64,000 bases of DNA from an uncultured bacterium (GTDB lineage Bacteria; Planctomycetota; UBA8742; UBA2392), in contig CALLQI010000023.1 of NCBI GenBank assembly GCA_938014885.1, forward strand, positions 110,293 to 174,292. The letters run 5' to 3'. This document shows positions 34,543 through 44,057 of the stretch, in pieces. Position numbers and translations under genes: made by a program. How positions within the stretch are numbered: position 1 is the stretch's first letter; each line of letters opens with the position of its first letter. The notes below the pieces were generated by a model, which worked only from the letters and a program-made list of their open reading frames with translations, was not told the DNA's origin and ran no database searches.

Positions 34543-36441
34543 CTACTTAGGCGCGCTTGCCGGCTTGGTGCCCGGCATGTTGGCACCGGTCTTGCCCGCT
34601 TCGATGGCTACGCGGAAGGCCGACCGCAACGCCGGCGCGCCGGTACCCTTGTCGATCGTAGCCAGATAGCCGTCGAACTGCGACTTCAGCGTACCGGGTG
34701 CCACGCCATTGGCCTTGGCGCTGTAACGTTCCAGCGCGAGGTCTTTGTACGAGTTCGCCTCGGTGCGCCATTCCGCCAGCACCGTGTTCTTGTCTTCGCC
34801 CATCACGTCCACGCGGATGTTGTATTCCCACGCGTACAGCAGCGAGCACACGTGGTCGCGCGCGTTCATGGCTTCGGCCAGCACGTTCGGCCACACCTGG
34901 ATCGAGTAGCGTTCGGTGGTGATGACCTGCTCAAACTCGGCCTTGGTGGCCTTGATGAACGCGTCGATGAAGGTGGTGCGGTAGGCCGCCATGGCCTCGT
35001 AATTCAGCTCAACCTTCTTGTCGTCGTTGACCTTGCAGAACTTTTCGGCGTCAAAGATGTCGCGCTCCTCTTTCTCTTTGAGGTACGCAAATGCCAGGTT
35101 TTTGATCTCTTTCGGCTGGAACTTCCAGGCCTCTTCCCGCTTGGTCCAGCGGCCGTCGAGGCCGCCTTCGGCGTTGCGGGCCTCTTCCAGCTTGGCGCGG
35201 CGGTCGCGGCTTGAGACGCCGATGTCATTGACCTTGATCGCGTTCCAGGCCTGGTAGCACGGGTGATTCACGCGGTGCCAGCCATAGCTGAGCACGCCGT
35301 CGCGAATGACCCAAAAGCGGTATGAGAGGTACTCTTCGAACTTGAAGATCTGCTCCAGCACCGCAGCCTTGGCCGGCACCGCCATCTGGAACAGGCGGGT
35401 TTCTTCGCGGGTTGACGCGCCGCCGTACTGCGCCAGAAGCCCCTGCACGCCACTGCGGCGGTCTTCTTCGATCTGCTTAAGCACGCGCTCTTTCACGTCG
35501 GCCGGCATGTCGTTGTTGGCGCGGACCTGGGCTTCGTATTCGTCCAGCTTGACTTTGGTGTTTTCGATGTCGGCAAGCTGCTGCAGACGCTCAATGTAGG
35601 GCGTCCAGACCACATGGTTGGCCGGGGTGCGGGCGTTGCCCTGGGCCGGTGCCACCAGCGTGACGGTGGTGCCTTTCAGGATTTCGCCGATGTAGATGGT
35701 GGTGACGCTTTCGGCCGAGCGAATGGTGTTCAGCAATTCGTCGTAGTACTTGGCATGCAGCTTGGGGTCGTCCATTACCCAGTTGGCGACGACCTGGTTG
35801 GTGGTGACGTCAAAGTCCGACTCAGCGCCGTAGATGTCGCTGCACCACTTGAGCGCCGACTTCACGTCCGGCTCCTGGGCGTCAAAGCGCACGCGGGCAA
35901 CCAGGCGGTACACGCCCGGCGGAAGCGGCTTGGTTTGCTTGGGAAGCTGGAACTTGGCCATCGCGTAGCCTTCCACGACTTCCGTGGTGCGGGCAATCAC
36001 GCTTTGGCCGGCGATCAGCGTGCCGTACTGGCGCGGGTCGATCTTGGGGTCAAGGATCTTGGTCGGGTTGCTCTTATCGCGCTCAAGGACCGTGGCCCAG
36101 TAGTACAGCTCCACGTCGATTTTGAGGTTCTTCAGCGGGCCGCGCGGCAACTTGCTTTCGGTACTGGGTACTTTGTCGGCGTCGAAGTCGGTGAAAACCT
36201 CGCCATCGAGCTCTAGCCCATAGCCGTCCGTCCGCAGGTTCACGCTGCGGAAGACCACGCGATTCTGCAGGTACAGCGGGTCAGGCGGCACCACGTTGGG
36301 GTCGGGGCGCTGCCAGCGCACGCGGTTGGCCGGGAATGCCGGGTCCTGCGTGTTCTGTGCATCCAGCGCGGCGCTGAACACGCCGCTGAGCAGGCACGCC
36401 GCCAATGCGGCCATCGCGGGCCTGTTTACGAGTGATGCCAT
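34543..36441 (-). CDS. secreted protein, paralogue A of a tandem pair
   Basis: 632 residues from ATG 36441, chosen because GGAGGAGGT lies just upstream and a clean signal peptide (MASLVNRPAMAALAACLLSGVFSAALDAQ) then begins the protein. The N-terminal half is beta-rich (PLYLQNRVVFRSVNLRTDGYGLE to LPPGVYRLVARVRF), followed by ALKWCSDIYGAE and a long helical C-terminal half with WHRVNHPCYQAWNAI, EEAWKFQPKEIKNLAFAYLK and YSIQVWPNVLAEA. It aligns throughout with the 32388-34451 product but lacks that protein's membrane anchor and linker. Both keep the Cys before the YG motif. Function is unknown; it is co-oriented with the giant pseudopilin 104 bp upstream. Confidence 0.72.
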   Translation of the reverse strand: MASLVNRPAMAALAACLLSGVFSAALDAQNTQDPAFPANRVRWQRPDPNVVPPDPLYLQNRVVFRSVNLRTDGYGLELDGEVFTDFDADKVPSTESKLPRGPLKNLKIDVELYYWATVLERDKSNPTKILDPKIDPRQYGTLIAGQSVIARTTEVVEGYAMAKFQLPKQTKPLPPGVYRLVARVRFDAQEPDVKSALKWCSDIYGAESDFDVTTNQVVANWVMDDPKLHAKYYDELLNTIRSAESVTTIYIGEILKGTTVTLVAPAQGNARTPANHVVWTPYIERLQQLADIENTKVKLDEYEAQVRANNDMPADVKERVLKQIEEDRRSGVQGLLAQYGGASTREETRLFQMAVPAKAAVLEQIFKFEEYLSYRFWVIRDGVLSYGWHRVNHPCYQAWNAIKVNDIGVSSRDRRAKLEEARNAEGGLDGRWTKREEAWKFQPKEIKNLAFAYLKEKEERDIFDAEKFCKVNDDKKVELNYEAMAAYRTTFIDAFIKATKAEFEQVITTERYSIQVWPNVLAEAMNARDHVCSLLYAWEYNIRVDVMGEDKNTVLAEWRTEANSYKDLALERYSAKANGVAPGTLKSQFDGYLATIDKGTGAPALRSAFRVAIEAGKTGANMPGTKPASAPK

Positions 36442-36545
36442 CGTACTACCTCCTCCGGTGTGATGCCTGTTGGCCCCAGGCACTTCCCCAATTCCTTCTA
36501 CGCTTGCTGCCTTCCTCGAGGACAGCATTACTGCAAATCCTGCCG

Positions 36546-39500
36546 CTAGTAATCAATCACGAATGAAAGTTTGCGCGGCGGTGTCAGCACCGTCACCCGC
36601 ACCTGCAACAGGTACGGCGTCACGTTGTTCACCATCACGCGGTCGCCGACGTCAAAGTGCGCGCGGTACACAAACACGCCCACCTGCTGGCCCGCCTGCA
36701 ACTGCGCGTTCTGCAGGCTCATGCCGCCCTCTGCCCAGTAAGCCTGTGAGCCGACATCGCGGCCGTTCATGTCACCCGAGCTGCCGGTCTTTTCGGCAGT
36801 CTGGAAGTCATGCACGCGGCCGCCCGGCAGTACTGTGGCGTAATCCTTGAACACCGCCCACTCCATGCTGATGCGCGATGACTCATGCAGGTTCAGGCCG
36901 CGCGCGGCGTACGGGTCGAAGTCCGGCCGCAGCTCAATCCAGCTGATGCTGCCAAGGCGCACCGGCTGGGCGTGAAGCTGGCCATCCTGGCCGCGGACGG
37001 GGAAGAAGCCGTTTTCGTAGTACTGTTCGGACGCGCGGACGTAGCGCCCGGCGGCCGAAACCGTTGAGGTCGGCACTTCGTTGGTGCCCGGCGCGATCTG
37101 GCTGGCGCTGATGCGGAAGTCGTCGATGGTGGCGTTGGCCACGGCGACGAAATTCGAATCGAACATGAACAGCGGGCGCGGAACCTTGTTCAGGTCGCCC
37201 GGGTCGTCCTGGTTGTCGAAGTAGTTGTCATAGACCTGGTCAAGCTTCAGGTCGAGCTGGCGGCGGAACACGCAGCCAACGGTCAGGCGGTCTTCCGGGT
37301 TGATCTCAAGCAGCTTGTTGGTGGCGCGGTAGAAGGCGTACACCGGCTGGCTTGGGTCTTCGTCGGGGATCGGCTGGTCGCGGCCCGGCGCGTGTGCACC
37401 GTCGTTGCGCACGCCCTGCGTGCCGTCCGGGTCTTCATGGAATTCAACGGGCTGCACTTTGCGGCCGTCGATCCAGAGGTGATAGGGCTGCGTGGTGTTC
37501 GAGTTGTAGCTGATGGTCAGGCGGTGCCAGTCGTGCGGGCGCAGCACCAGCCGGGCCGAGTTCACGTTGACGTACTGGGCCGTGTTCAGGTTCACCCAGG
37601 CGTCGGTACGCGCAAAAAGGAAGCCCATGTTGGTTGAGCTGCCGATCTCGTTGCAGATGTCGTTGGTGGCAGTGTAGCCGCCGAAAGGGTCAACCTGGTC
37701 AAAGATGCGTCGCATGGCGGTGCCGAACTGGCCCACCGTCTGGGGCACACTGCTGGTCATGCCGCTGACAGCAGCGCCGAAAGCCTCGCTGAACAGCAGG
37801 CGGGTGAAGCGCAGGTAGCCACCCGGTTCCTTGAACACGAAGAACTGTACGCCCTCAAAGTCGGCCGACGAATCACGGTTCGTGCCCGTGGGCGTAATAT
37901 AGGTCTGGTGGTCCACAAAGCGGCCGTAGGCCGTGGCACCGAACAGGCCTGAGAAGTTGTGGCTGGTGGGGTCCACTTCGCCCATCGCCGGTGCGATGTT
38001 CTGGCGTGTGCTGCCCTGGGGCGACAGGTCCCACTTGATCCAGAAGTCCACGGTGCCCTGGTAGTAAGGCATGTTGGCGTTGTTCTGGCGATATCCCTGG
38101 GCGGCCGTGTTGTGGTTGTCTGTGCCGCGCCACGGCGGCGCGCTGCCGGTCAGGCGCAGGCGGGCCATGGGGATGTTCGGGCCGGTGTTGGGTGCGTGGT
38201 AGCCGGTTTGCACGGTGTCATTGATGCCGTTGATCGTGCTGGCGTCATAGTTGCTCGGGCGCACCGGGGCAAACGGGTTGTCCGAGGCGTTGCTGCCGTT
38301 GGGGTAGCGCAGCAGCTTCAGGCGCGGCAGGCGTGCCAGGCCGCGGCTGTTGTAAGAGCCCTTCAGGCGGTTGTCGCCCTGGCCCTTGATGGTACCTGAG
38401 GCCGGCCGCAGGCTTTGGCCGCTGAGGCGCAGGCCGTCGGGCAGAAGGCTTGAGTACTTGGTGGTTTCTTCACCCTGGCCGCTCTTTTCAAACTCGTTGG
38501 CGTTGCCGCCTGACTTCAGGGGTTGCTTCTGGCTGCGGGGCGACGCGCTGGAGATGAAGTCGTCAAACATGGCCTCATACTCAAGCGGCAAGTGGCCCCA
38601 GTCGGCGTCAAAGGTGCTGCCATTGTTGATGCCCTTGATGTCACCTTCGGGGTCCGTGGTGCCCACGGCGTTTCGCGCACGCAAGCCTTCGTTGAAGCGG
38701 GCGTGGAAGTTCAGCGACGGCAGACGCCCGGCCGTTTCCGTGAAGAATGCCTTGTCCTGCGGGTTCATCGTGACCCAGCCGGTCTCACTGGATGCGGCCG
38801 AGTACTTGTTGTGTCCCTTGAAACGGTCGCGCAGGTCGGCGTCCGTGGCGGCGGGGCCCGGTGCACCGTCGCGATAGCCCAAAGCGCGGGCGTCTTCGGC
38901 GAAAGCCAGCGCCTGTGATTCATCACCGTTGTTTTGTTCCCAGCTGCCGTTCGAGAGTTCGTCAATCGAGAACGGGCCGGACTTAGTCGCCTTCTTGGTG
39001 TGCGAAACCAGCGTCGAAACCTTGCTGCTGCCGCTGGACGTAATGTTGCGGTTCCAGTCAGCGGGGTCCAGCGGCTTCATGAAGTCGGCCTGGTTGCCGT
39101 GGGTCATGATGTCATAGATCGAGACCACGGTGCGCACACGGCGGCGCGCGGCCGGCAGGCGGGTCAGGTCGCCGGCGCTGGTGGTGGTGAGGTCGCCGAT
39201 CTTGGGCGACAGGATTTCACCCTGGCTGATCACCTCGTACACCCCGTTGCTGCTGAAGCAGATCGGGCTGGTGGGGTTGGTCAGGTCCATGCGGTCCACA
39301 TTGACGTGGTACGGGTAATCGGCGTTGTAACGGTTGCTGAGGTTCACGGGGCATAGGGCGGCGCGGATCATGTCGACGCAGCTCTTCCAGTACCATGCCG
39401 CAAAGTCCTGCTGGCTCATGGACGAGTTGGCGTCCTGGTAGGGGCTTGCCGGGTGCGAGACTGTCTTGGGCTCTGGCAGCAGGTCGCGCGGGAACACGCT

Positions 39501-41204
39501 GGCGACATCAACGCCGCGGGTCAGGTCGCCGCGCATGACGCCGACAAGGTCAGGTACCGAGATGTTGCTGCGGTCGTTCTTGCCGTTGATGCCCAGCAGC
39601 AGTTCACGGCAGAAGCGGTTGTCGAAGTCCTGCCAGCTCGTGAACGGGTGCGTGGCGCGCATGGTGATCACGGCATTGGCAAGCTGGCTGGCATAATCCA
39701 TGCCACCGGCTGCGCCGGAGCTGCTGGTGGCGCCTACCTGCTGTGCCAGCGTGGTCGAGATCGGGCCGATCGGGACCATCTGGAATATCGCCTGGCTGCG
39801 GGCACCCGCCGGGAACCAGCGGTCTTCATTCTGGATGCCCGTGGTGGCCTGGTGCGGCATTGAGTTCTGGCGGCCGAGGTCGGTGGTGCCGTTCAACTGC
39901 TGCGGCACGTCCTGCCCGGTCTTGTCCTTGATGAACTTGTTGTTGACCGTGATGTCGTCTTCGCGGCGGAAGTACAGGAAGCGCGCCTTGGCTTCCATGT
40001 TGGCGAACAGCGCCACCAGCACCGGATACGGTGCCAGGTTGATGTTGATCGGTGCCATGCCACTGCGTGAAGCATCAGGCTGCCAGTCAGGCCAGCCGTC
40101 GCGACCGCTGCTGACACCCTGGGAAAAGCCGCTGCGCCAGAGTTCTTGCTCGGTCAGGCCGTGCGGGTTGCGCGTCTTGTCCTGGTTGTCCTTTTCGGTG
40201 CCCGGGGTCTTGCCGAGGTTCGAGTCAGCGTAGTCGCGATACTTGGTGTCCACCCAGCTGTTCACGGTGATGAAGTTCATCGCCAGTTCATACAGCCGGT
40301 CACCGTCCTGCAGGCTGTTCCAGATCGGGCGCAACTGATCCTTGTTGCTGATCACGCCGCCCAGGTTTTCGCTAAGGGTCACGATGTCCTGCACGAACTG
40401 CGCGTTCGGGAAGGGGTTGTCGCGGCCCTTGCCCTTGCCGTCGTTCAGCCACGCGTCGATGGCACCACCGAGCACAAGCAGCACGTTAGCAAGGCGATCA
40501 CCGCTGAAGTTGTTGATGTTCAGCAGACTGGCCGAGTCAATCACGCGCACGCGGAAGTAGTCGCCCAGTTCTTCGTAGGTGCCGCTGGGGCCGAACGTCT
40601 GCCCGCTGATGAAACCCACGTCGGCATTCGGGATCTGGTTGGTGTTGATGCCGTCGGCGTGGAAGCCGCTGACGCCCTGCGCAAAGCCGAGCGAACCCTT
40701 CTTCAGGTTGGACGGGATCTTGTCGGTGCCGTTGCGGGTTTCAGTCGCGCCGCGCAGGCCGTTGCCGTCAAAGTCCACCCAGTTGCCGTCCGGCACGTCC
40801 GAAACACCCTGCGCCGTGGTGGAGCTGTTCTTGCCAAAGCTGACCGACGGATTGGCCGAATCCAGCGGGCGCAGCGAATACAGGTGCGCGTTGTAGTCGG
40901 CCTCAGTGGGCGACTTGCCGGCGGTGCCGTCCGTTAGCTGGTCGTAGTGGCGGCGTGTGCCCTCAACGCGCAGGCGCGCGATGGAGTACTCAACGCCGTC
41001 CAGCGCCAGGTCCAGGGCGCGCTGCCGGTCAAGATAGTTTGAGGCCGCGCGACGCTCAGACAGCGTCACGAAGCTGAAGCTGGTGCCGATGATGAACAGG
41101 GCAACCAGCAAGCCCAGCACCACAACCAACATGGTGCCGCGGCGGCTTTCGCGTCGGCTGAAACGGGTCGGTTGGCTAAAGTGGTTTCTCGCGCGGTTAT
41201 TCAC
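36546..41204 (-). CDS. giant GspK/PilX-like pseudopilin with a LamG-type domain
   Basis: 1552 residues from GTG 41204 (GGAGG 6 bases upstream; an upstream GTG at 41264 lacks one). The N-terminus RRESRRGTMLVVVLGLLVALFIIGTSFSF is a prepilin-type signal: basic leader, then a hydrophobic helix. A GspK-like region follows (about 40-560): LALDGVEYSIARLR, then VIDSASLLNINNFSGDRLA and ININLAPYPVLVALF, resembling the SLNINTA motifs of minor pseudopilins, and TSWQDFDNRFC. The middle is Asn/Ser/Gly-rich. About 1040-1365 looks like a LamG/concanavalin fold (YQGTVDFWIKWDL, HRLTISYNS, LWIDGRKVQPVEF). Typical GspK is near 330 residues, so this is about five times larger. Expected to cap a T2SS or type IV pilus-like filament. 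Confidence 0.75.
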   Translation of the reverse strand: MNNRARNHFSQPTRFSRRESRRGTMLVVVLGLLVALFIIGTSFSFVTLSERRAASNYLDRQRALDLALDGVEYSIARLRVEGTRRHYDQLTDGTAGKSPTEADYNAHLYSLRPLDSANPSVSFGKNSSTTAQGVSDVPDGNWVDFDGNGLRGATETRNGTDKIPSNLKKGSLGFAQGVSGFHADGINTNQIPNADVGFISGQTFGPSGTYEELGDYFRVRVIDSASLLNINNFSGDRLANVLLVLGGAIDAWLNDGKGKGRDNPFPNAQFVQDIVTLSENLGGVISNKDQLRPIWNSLQDGDRLYELAMNFITVNSWVDTKYRDYADSNLGKTPGTEKDNQDKTRNPHGLTEQELWRSGFSQGVSSGRDGWPDWQPDASRSGMAPININLAPYPVLVALFANMEAKARFLYFRREDDITVNNKFIKDKTGQDVPQQLNGTTDLGRQNSMPHQATTGIQNEDRWFPAGARSQAIFQMVPIGPISTTLAQQVGATSSSGAAGGMDYASQLANAVITMRATHPFTSWQDFDNRFCRELLLGINGKNDRSNISVPDLVGVMRGDLTRGVDVASVFPRDLLPEPKTVSHPASPYQDANSSMSQQDFAAWYWKSCVDMIRAALCPVNLSNRYNADYPYHVNVDRMDLTNPTSPICFSSNGVYEVISQGEILSPKIGDLTTTSAGDLTRLPAARRRVRTVVSIYDIMTHGNQADFMKPLDPADWNRNITSSGSSKVSTLVSHTKKATKSGPFSIDELSNGSWEQNNGDESQALAFAEDARALGYRDGAPGPAATDADLRDRFKGHNKYSAASSETGWVTMNPQDKAFFTETAGRLPSLNFHARFNEGLRARNAVGTTDPEGDIKGINNGSTFDADWGHLPLEYEAMFDDFISSASPRSQKQPLKSGGNANEFEKSGQGEETTKYSSLLPDGLRLSGQSLRPASGTIKGQGDNRLKGSYNSRGLARLPRLKLLRYPNGSNASDNPFAPVRPSNYDASTINGINDTVQTGYHAPNTGPNIPMARLRLTGSAPPWRGTDNHNTAAQGYRQNNANMPYYQGTVDFWIKWDLSPQGSTRQNIAPAMGEVDPTSHNFSGLFGATAYGRFVDHQTYITPTGTNRDSSADFEGVQFFVFKEPGGYLRFTRLLFSEAFGAAVSGMTSSVPQTVGQFGTAMRRIFDQVDPFGGYTATNDICNEIGSSTNMGFLFARTDAWVNLNTAQYVNVNSARLVLRPHDWHRLTISYNSNTTQPYHLWIDGRKVQPVEFHEDPDGTQGVRNDGAHAPGRDQPIPDEDPSQPVYAFYRATNKLLEINPEDRLTVGCVFRRQLDLKLDQVYDNYFDNQDDPGDLNKVPRPLFMFDSNFVAVANATIDDFRISASQIAPGTNEVPTSTVSAAGRYVRASEQYYENGFFPVRGQDGQLHAQPVRLGSISWIELRPDFDPYAARGLNLHESSRISMEWAVFKDYATVLPGGRVHDFQTAEKTGSSGDMNGRDVGSQAYWAEGGMSLQNAQLQAGQQVGVFVYRAHFDVGDRVMVNNVTPYLLQVRVTVLTPPRKLSFVIDY

Positions 41205-41339
41205 TGACGGCCTCCGGTTTTGGGGCGTGGTGACCAAGGGTCTGAGCCCAGAGATCACTTTCACTGCACTTACTGCCTTTACTGCACGGACACCCGGGGG
41301 AGTGGCGTCGCGTTACTGCCGTGCTCGCAACTGCCGGCG

Positions 41340-42116
41340 CTAGGAATCCAGGTACGTGCCACCGGATGCCAGCGCCAACTTCTTGTAATACTCGCGCTCG
41401 TCGGCACTCAGGCCGACGCCGCAGATATCCAGTGTGGTCTTGCGCCCGGCCGCGCGCCATTGGCGCACTTCCGCCAGGATGAAATCGCCCGCCGTGGCGT
41501 GCGGCTTCATTTGTTCGTCCGTGATACCGGCAGGCTTCATGGGCATGCCACCGACCATGAGCACCGCGTTGTCGGGTTCCTGGTGGAAGCATTCTTTGAG
41601 AATGGTGTAGACGTCCGTGTCACCATCGGCGGCAAGGCCGCGCAGCCAGTCTTTGGCCTTGCGCGAGGTTTCAGCCGACGTCTCAAGCATTTCGCCGCCG
41701 GCGGCCAGGTCTTTGACCGTGCCGAACGAAATGATGTTGAAGCGCAGGTCGCGGCGTGTGGCCAGCGAGTCGAGCGTTTTCTCGAGCTGCGTCACCAGGT
41801 GCTCAAGCCGCGTCACTTCTTTCACGCCGTCAATGGTGATGCTGGCAGACATGACGTCGCTCAGGTCAACCAGGTACACCCGCGACTTCAGGTTCTTACG
41901 GGCTTCCGCAGGCTTCTGTTCCGCGCCATCGGGCTTGGCAAAGCGGATCTTGGGATAGGGCGTGGGCCGGTCAAAGCCTTCGAGGTCCGGATTGGATTCT
42001 GTCTTCGGTGCTTCTGGATTGCCGGTGTCCTGCGCCTGTGACGGCATTTGCCACGAAAGCGCGAACAGCGCCACGAGGGCGCACATCAGGGCGGCTCTGG
42101 AATTCAAGCGCCTCAA
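41340..42116 (-). CDS. secreted VWA-domain protein with degenerate MIDAS
   Basis: 258 residues from TTG 42116, preferred because AAAGGG lies 5 bases upstream and the signal peptide (RRLNSRAALMCALVALFALSWQ, cleaved near SQAQ) then begins properly; the frame is open to 42209. After a 40-residue linker, a von Willebrand A domain begins with SRVYLVDLSDVMSAS. The usual DxSxS metal site reads D84-L-S-D-V, so its last Ser is missing. LRFNIISFG, GDTDVYTILKECF and LDICGVGLSADEREYYKKLALASGGTY complete the fold. It is the first gene of the leftward set with the giant pseudopilin, a pairing reminiscent of PilY1-type tip proteins with minor pilins. Confidence 0.75.
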   Translation of the reverse strand: MRRLNSRAALMCALVALFALSWQMPSQAQDTGNPEAPKTESNPDLEGFDRPTPYPKIRFAKPDGAEQKPAEARKNLKSRVYLVDLSDVMSASITIDGVKEVTRLEHLVTQLEKTLDSLATRRDLRFNIISFGTVKDLAAGGEMLETSAETSRKAKDWLRGLAADGDTDVYTILKECFHQEPDNAVLMVGGMPMKPAGITDEQMKPHATAGDFILAEVRQWRAAGRKTTLDICGVGLSADEREYYKKLALASGGTYLDS

Positions 42117-42623
42117 GACTGCCCTTTCTGGATGCAAGCAGCACCCAGGCAACCCACCAATGGAGCGGAAGCACGCGACGCGCTGCGACCAATCGCTTTC
42201 ACGTCGCATACTGCCATGCTGGTTACGGGCCCTAAGTCTGTCACAAGTGCCATCATTTTCAACCCTTGTGCGCCAAGCAGGCTGGTTGGACCCATCAACA
42301 CTTGCCCAATGTCATGGCCTCACAAGTGCAATACCAGTGCCAGCCGGGATTCAAAACCGGGATTGCGCGGGACGGATGCGTAAGTGCCACCATTTACATT
42401 AGTTGTGAACTTCGCGCCGCCTGCCGGGTGCGTGATCAAAGTGCGCGCTCTTTGTTCGGGGTTCCATCAGCGTAACGGCCGGTCACGGTGCGGAATCAGT
42501 TGTGTCGCGCCACTGGTCATCGCACCTTGCAAAGTTTCGTGCCGCAGACACTTGGCCGCCGGGGTTTTTTGCAAACCCAATCCGGGCATGGGCGTATATA
42601 AGGAAGTATTGCCACGGAGATGC
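42117..42623. other. long intergenic region between divergent genes
   Basis: About 500 bp with no convincing gene, between the leftward VWA gene and the rightward HEAT lipoprotein gene. CACAAGTGC occurs twice (near 42242 and 42331) and a related GTAAGTGCC near 42380. CCGGGATT is directly repeated around 42348-42366. A TATATA sequence at 42595-42600 lies 24 bp before the lipoprotein start and could be part of a -10 element or ribosome-loading region. Both promoters should be here. Reading frames that cross it have no homology I recognise. Confidence 0.4.
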
Positions 42624-44033
42624 ATGATGACGCTCAAGACCAAACTGGCGCCCGTACTGGCTTTCTCGCTGCTTGCAGCGCTGTTCGCCGGTTGTTCGTC
42701 GGGGCCTGCCAGCAGCGATGCTGACGGCGACAAGTCGCCGGATTACATCGACGACAAGACGCTTGAGGCGTTCGACACCGACCTGCGTGACCTGGCCGCG
42801 AGCATCCAGCGCGCCGACACCTCCGGCGAATCATCGATGCGCGCCAAGATCAGCGAGAGCGCCCGCATCTACCAGAAGGCCTTGATTTCGGCCCTCTACG
42901 ACGACTCATCCACGTCGCGCCGCGCGCTGGCAGGCGTGATGCTTGGCTTCACGGGCGACAGTGCCGTGGTCCCGATGCTGATGGAAGTCGTCGCCAACCC
43001 CGACGAGCCTGAAAGCGTGCGGCTGAACTCGGTGCTCGGCCTCACCACGCTGGGCGACAAGCTGCGCGATTACAAGAACCACAGCGAGCTGATGCTGCTG
43101 CTGAGTGATTGCATGTCGGATACCGAAAGCTCGTTCCAGATGCGCCGTGCCTGCGTGCAGGCGTTTGCCGTGGCTTACGACGGAGCGCTGAATGACAGCA
43201 TCGTGCCGCTGCGCAACCGCTTTGTGAGTGACGCCAGCCCCAACGTGCAGATCGCAGCCGTGAACGCCATGGGCGACATCGGCGACCTGGCCGCGGTGTT
43301 GGACCTGACGACCATCGGCCTGCGCCACCCGGCGCCGGAGATTCGCGCTGCTTCGGCGATCGCGCTGGGCAAGATCCAGGACCCGAACCGCGTGCTGCCC
43401 GCGTTGTCTGAGGCCTGCGCCGATGAGAGCGTGCAGGTGCGCCGTCAGGCCATCGATGCGATCAGCAAGCACTACGGCAGCGACCCGGAACTCGTGTACA
43501 GCACCGTGCTGACCGGCTTGGCCGACTTTGACGACCGCGTGCGTGAATCCGCGGCACTGGCACTGGCCCGCATCAAGGACCAGCGCGCCATTGAGCCGCT
43601 GTTGCAGGCCACCGGCGACCGCGTGGCCGTGGTTCGTGAAGCAGCAGCCCGCAGCCTGGGTGACCTGGTACCGGCTGAACGCGAGAAGGAAATCTTCCCG
43701 CTGGTCGAGCTGCTGTCTGACCAGAACCCCGGCGTACAGATCGCCAGCCTGCAAAGCCTGACCCGCGTGACCCGCACTGACATGGGCAACGACCAGTCTC
43801 GCTGGCGCAAGTTCTTCTACACCAAGTACCCTGAACTGGACCCCTCCAAGCTGTACGACGGCAAGGCCAAGCCGCGCTTCAGCAGCGGCATCAGCAACAG
43901 CGGCACCCGCAGCCGTACCACCAGCTCGCAGCCGCGTACGAACAACAACAACCGAAACACCAACTCGCGTACCAACACCCGCAACACGAACACGCGCAAC
44001 ACCAACACCCGCACCAACAACAACCGACGCTAG
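42624..44033 (+). CDS. HEAT-repeat lipoprotein with Asn/Thr/Arg-rich tail
   Basis: 469 residues. GGAG at 42616 precedes two adjacent ATG codons (42624, 42627). The signal peptide ends in LLAALFAGC. After a short acidic linker, HEAT/PBS-lyase-like helical repeats run from about residue 60 to 400 (VRLNSVLGLTTLGDKL, VQIAAVNAMGDIGDLAAVL, IRAASAIALGKIQDPNRVLPAL, VREAAARSLGDLV), a superhelical binding surface outside the cell membrane. The last 45 residues consist almost only of Asn, Thr and Arg, including four 15-bp in-frame repeat units. Function is unknown; a scaffold role is inferred. The gene ends at a clear terminator and is not part of the nuo operon that follows. Confidence 0.8.
   Translation: MMTLKTKLAPVLAFSLLAALFAGCSSGPASSDADGDKSPDYIDDKTLEAFDTDLRDLAASIQRADTSGESSMRAKISESARIYQKALISALYDDSSTSRRALAGVMLGFTGDSAVVPMLMEVVANPDEPESVRLNSVLGLTTLGDKLRDYKNHSELMLLLSDCMSDTESSFQMRRACVQAFAVAYDGALNDSIVPLRNRFVSDASPNVQIAAVNAMGDIGDLAAVLDLTTIGLRHPAPEIRAASAIALGKIQDPNRVLPALSEACADESVQVRRQAIDAISKHYGSDPELVYSTVLTGLADFDDRVRESAALALARIKDQRAIEPLLQATGDRVAVVREAAARSLGDLVPAEREKEIFPLVELLSDQNPGVQIASLQSLTRVTRTDMGNDQSRWRKFFYTKYPELDPSKLYDGKAKPRFSSGISNSGTRSRTTSSQPRTNNNNRNTNSRTNTRNTNTRNTNTRTNNNRR
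43971..44030 (+). repeat. in-frame 15-bp repeats encoding TNTRN-type units
   Basis: Four consecutive 15-bp units (ACCAACACCCGCAAC and close variants) end exactly at the TAG stop of the HEAT lipoprotein gene. They encode a strongly basic, Asn-rich tail. Such a tail could bind nucleic acid or an acidic polysaccharide outside the cell. Confidence 0.8.
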
Positions 44034-44057
44034 GCGATTTCGACGTCAAGGACGCAA

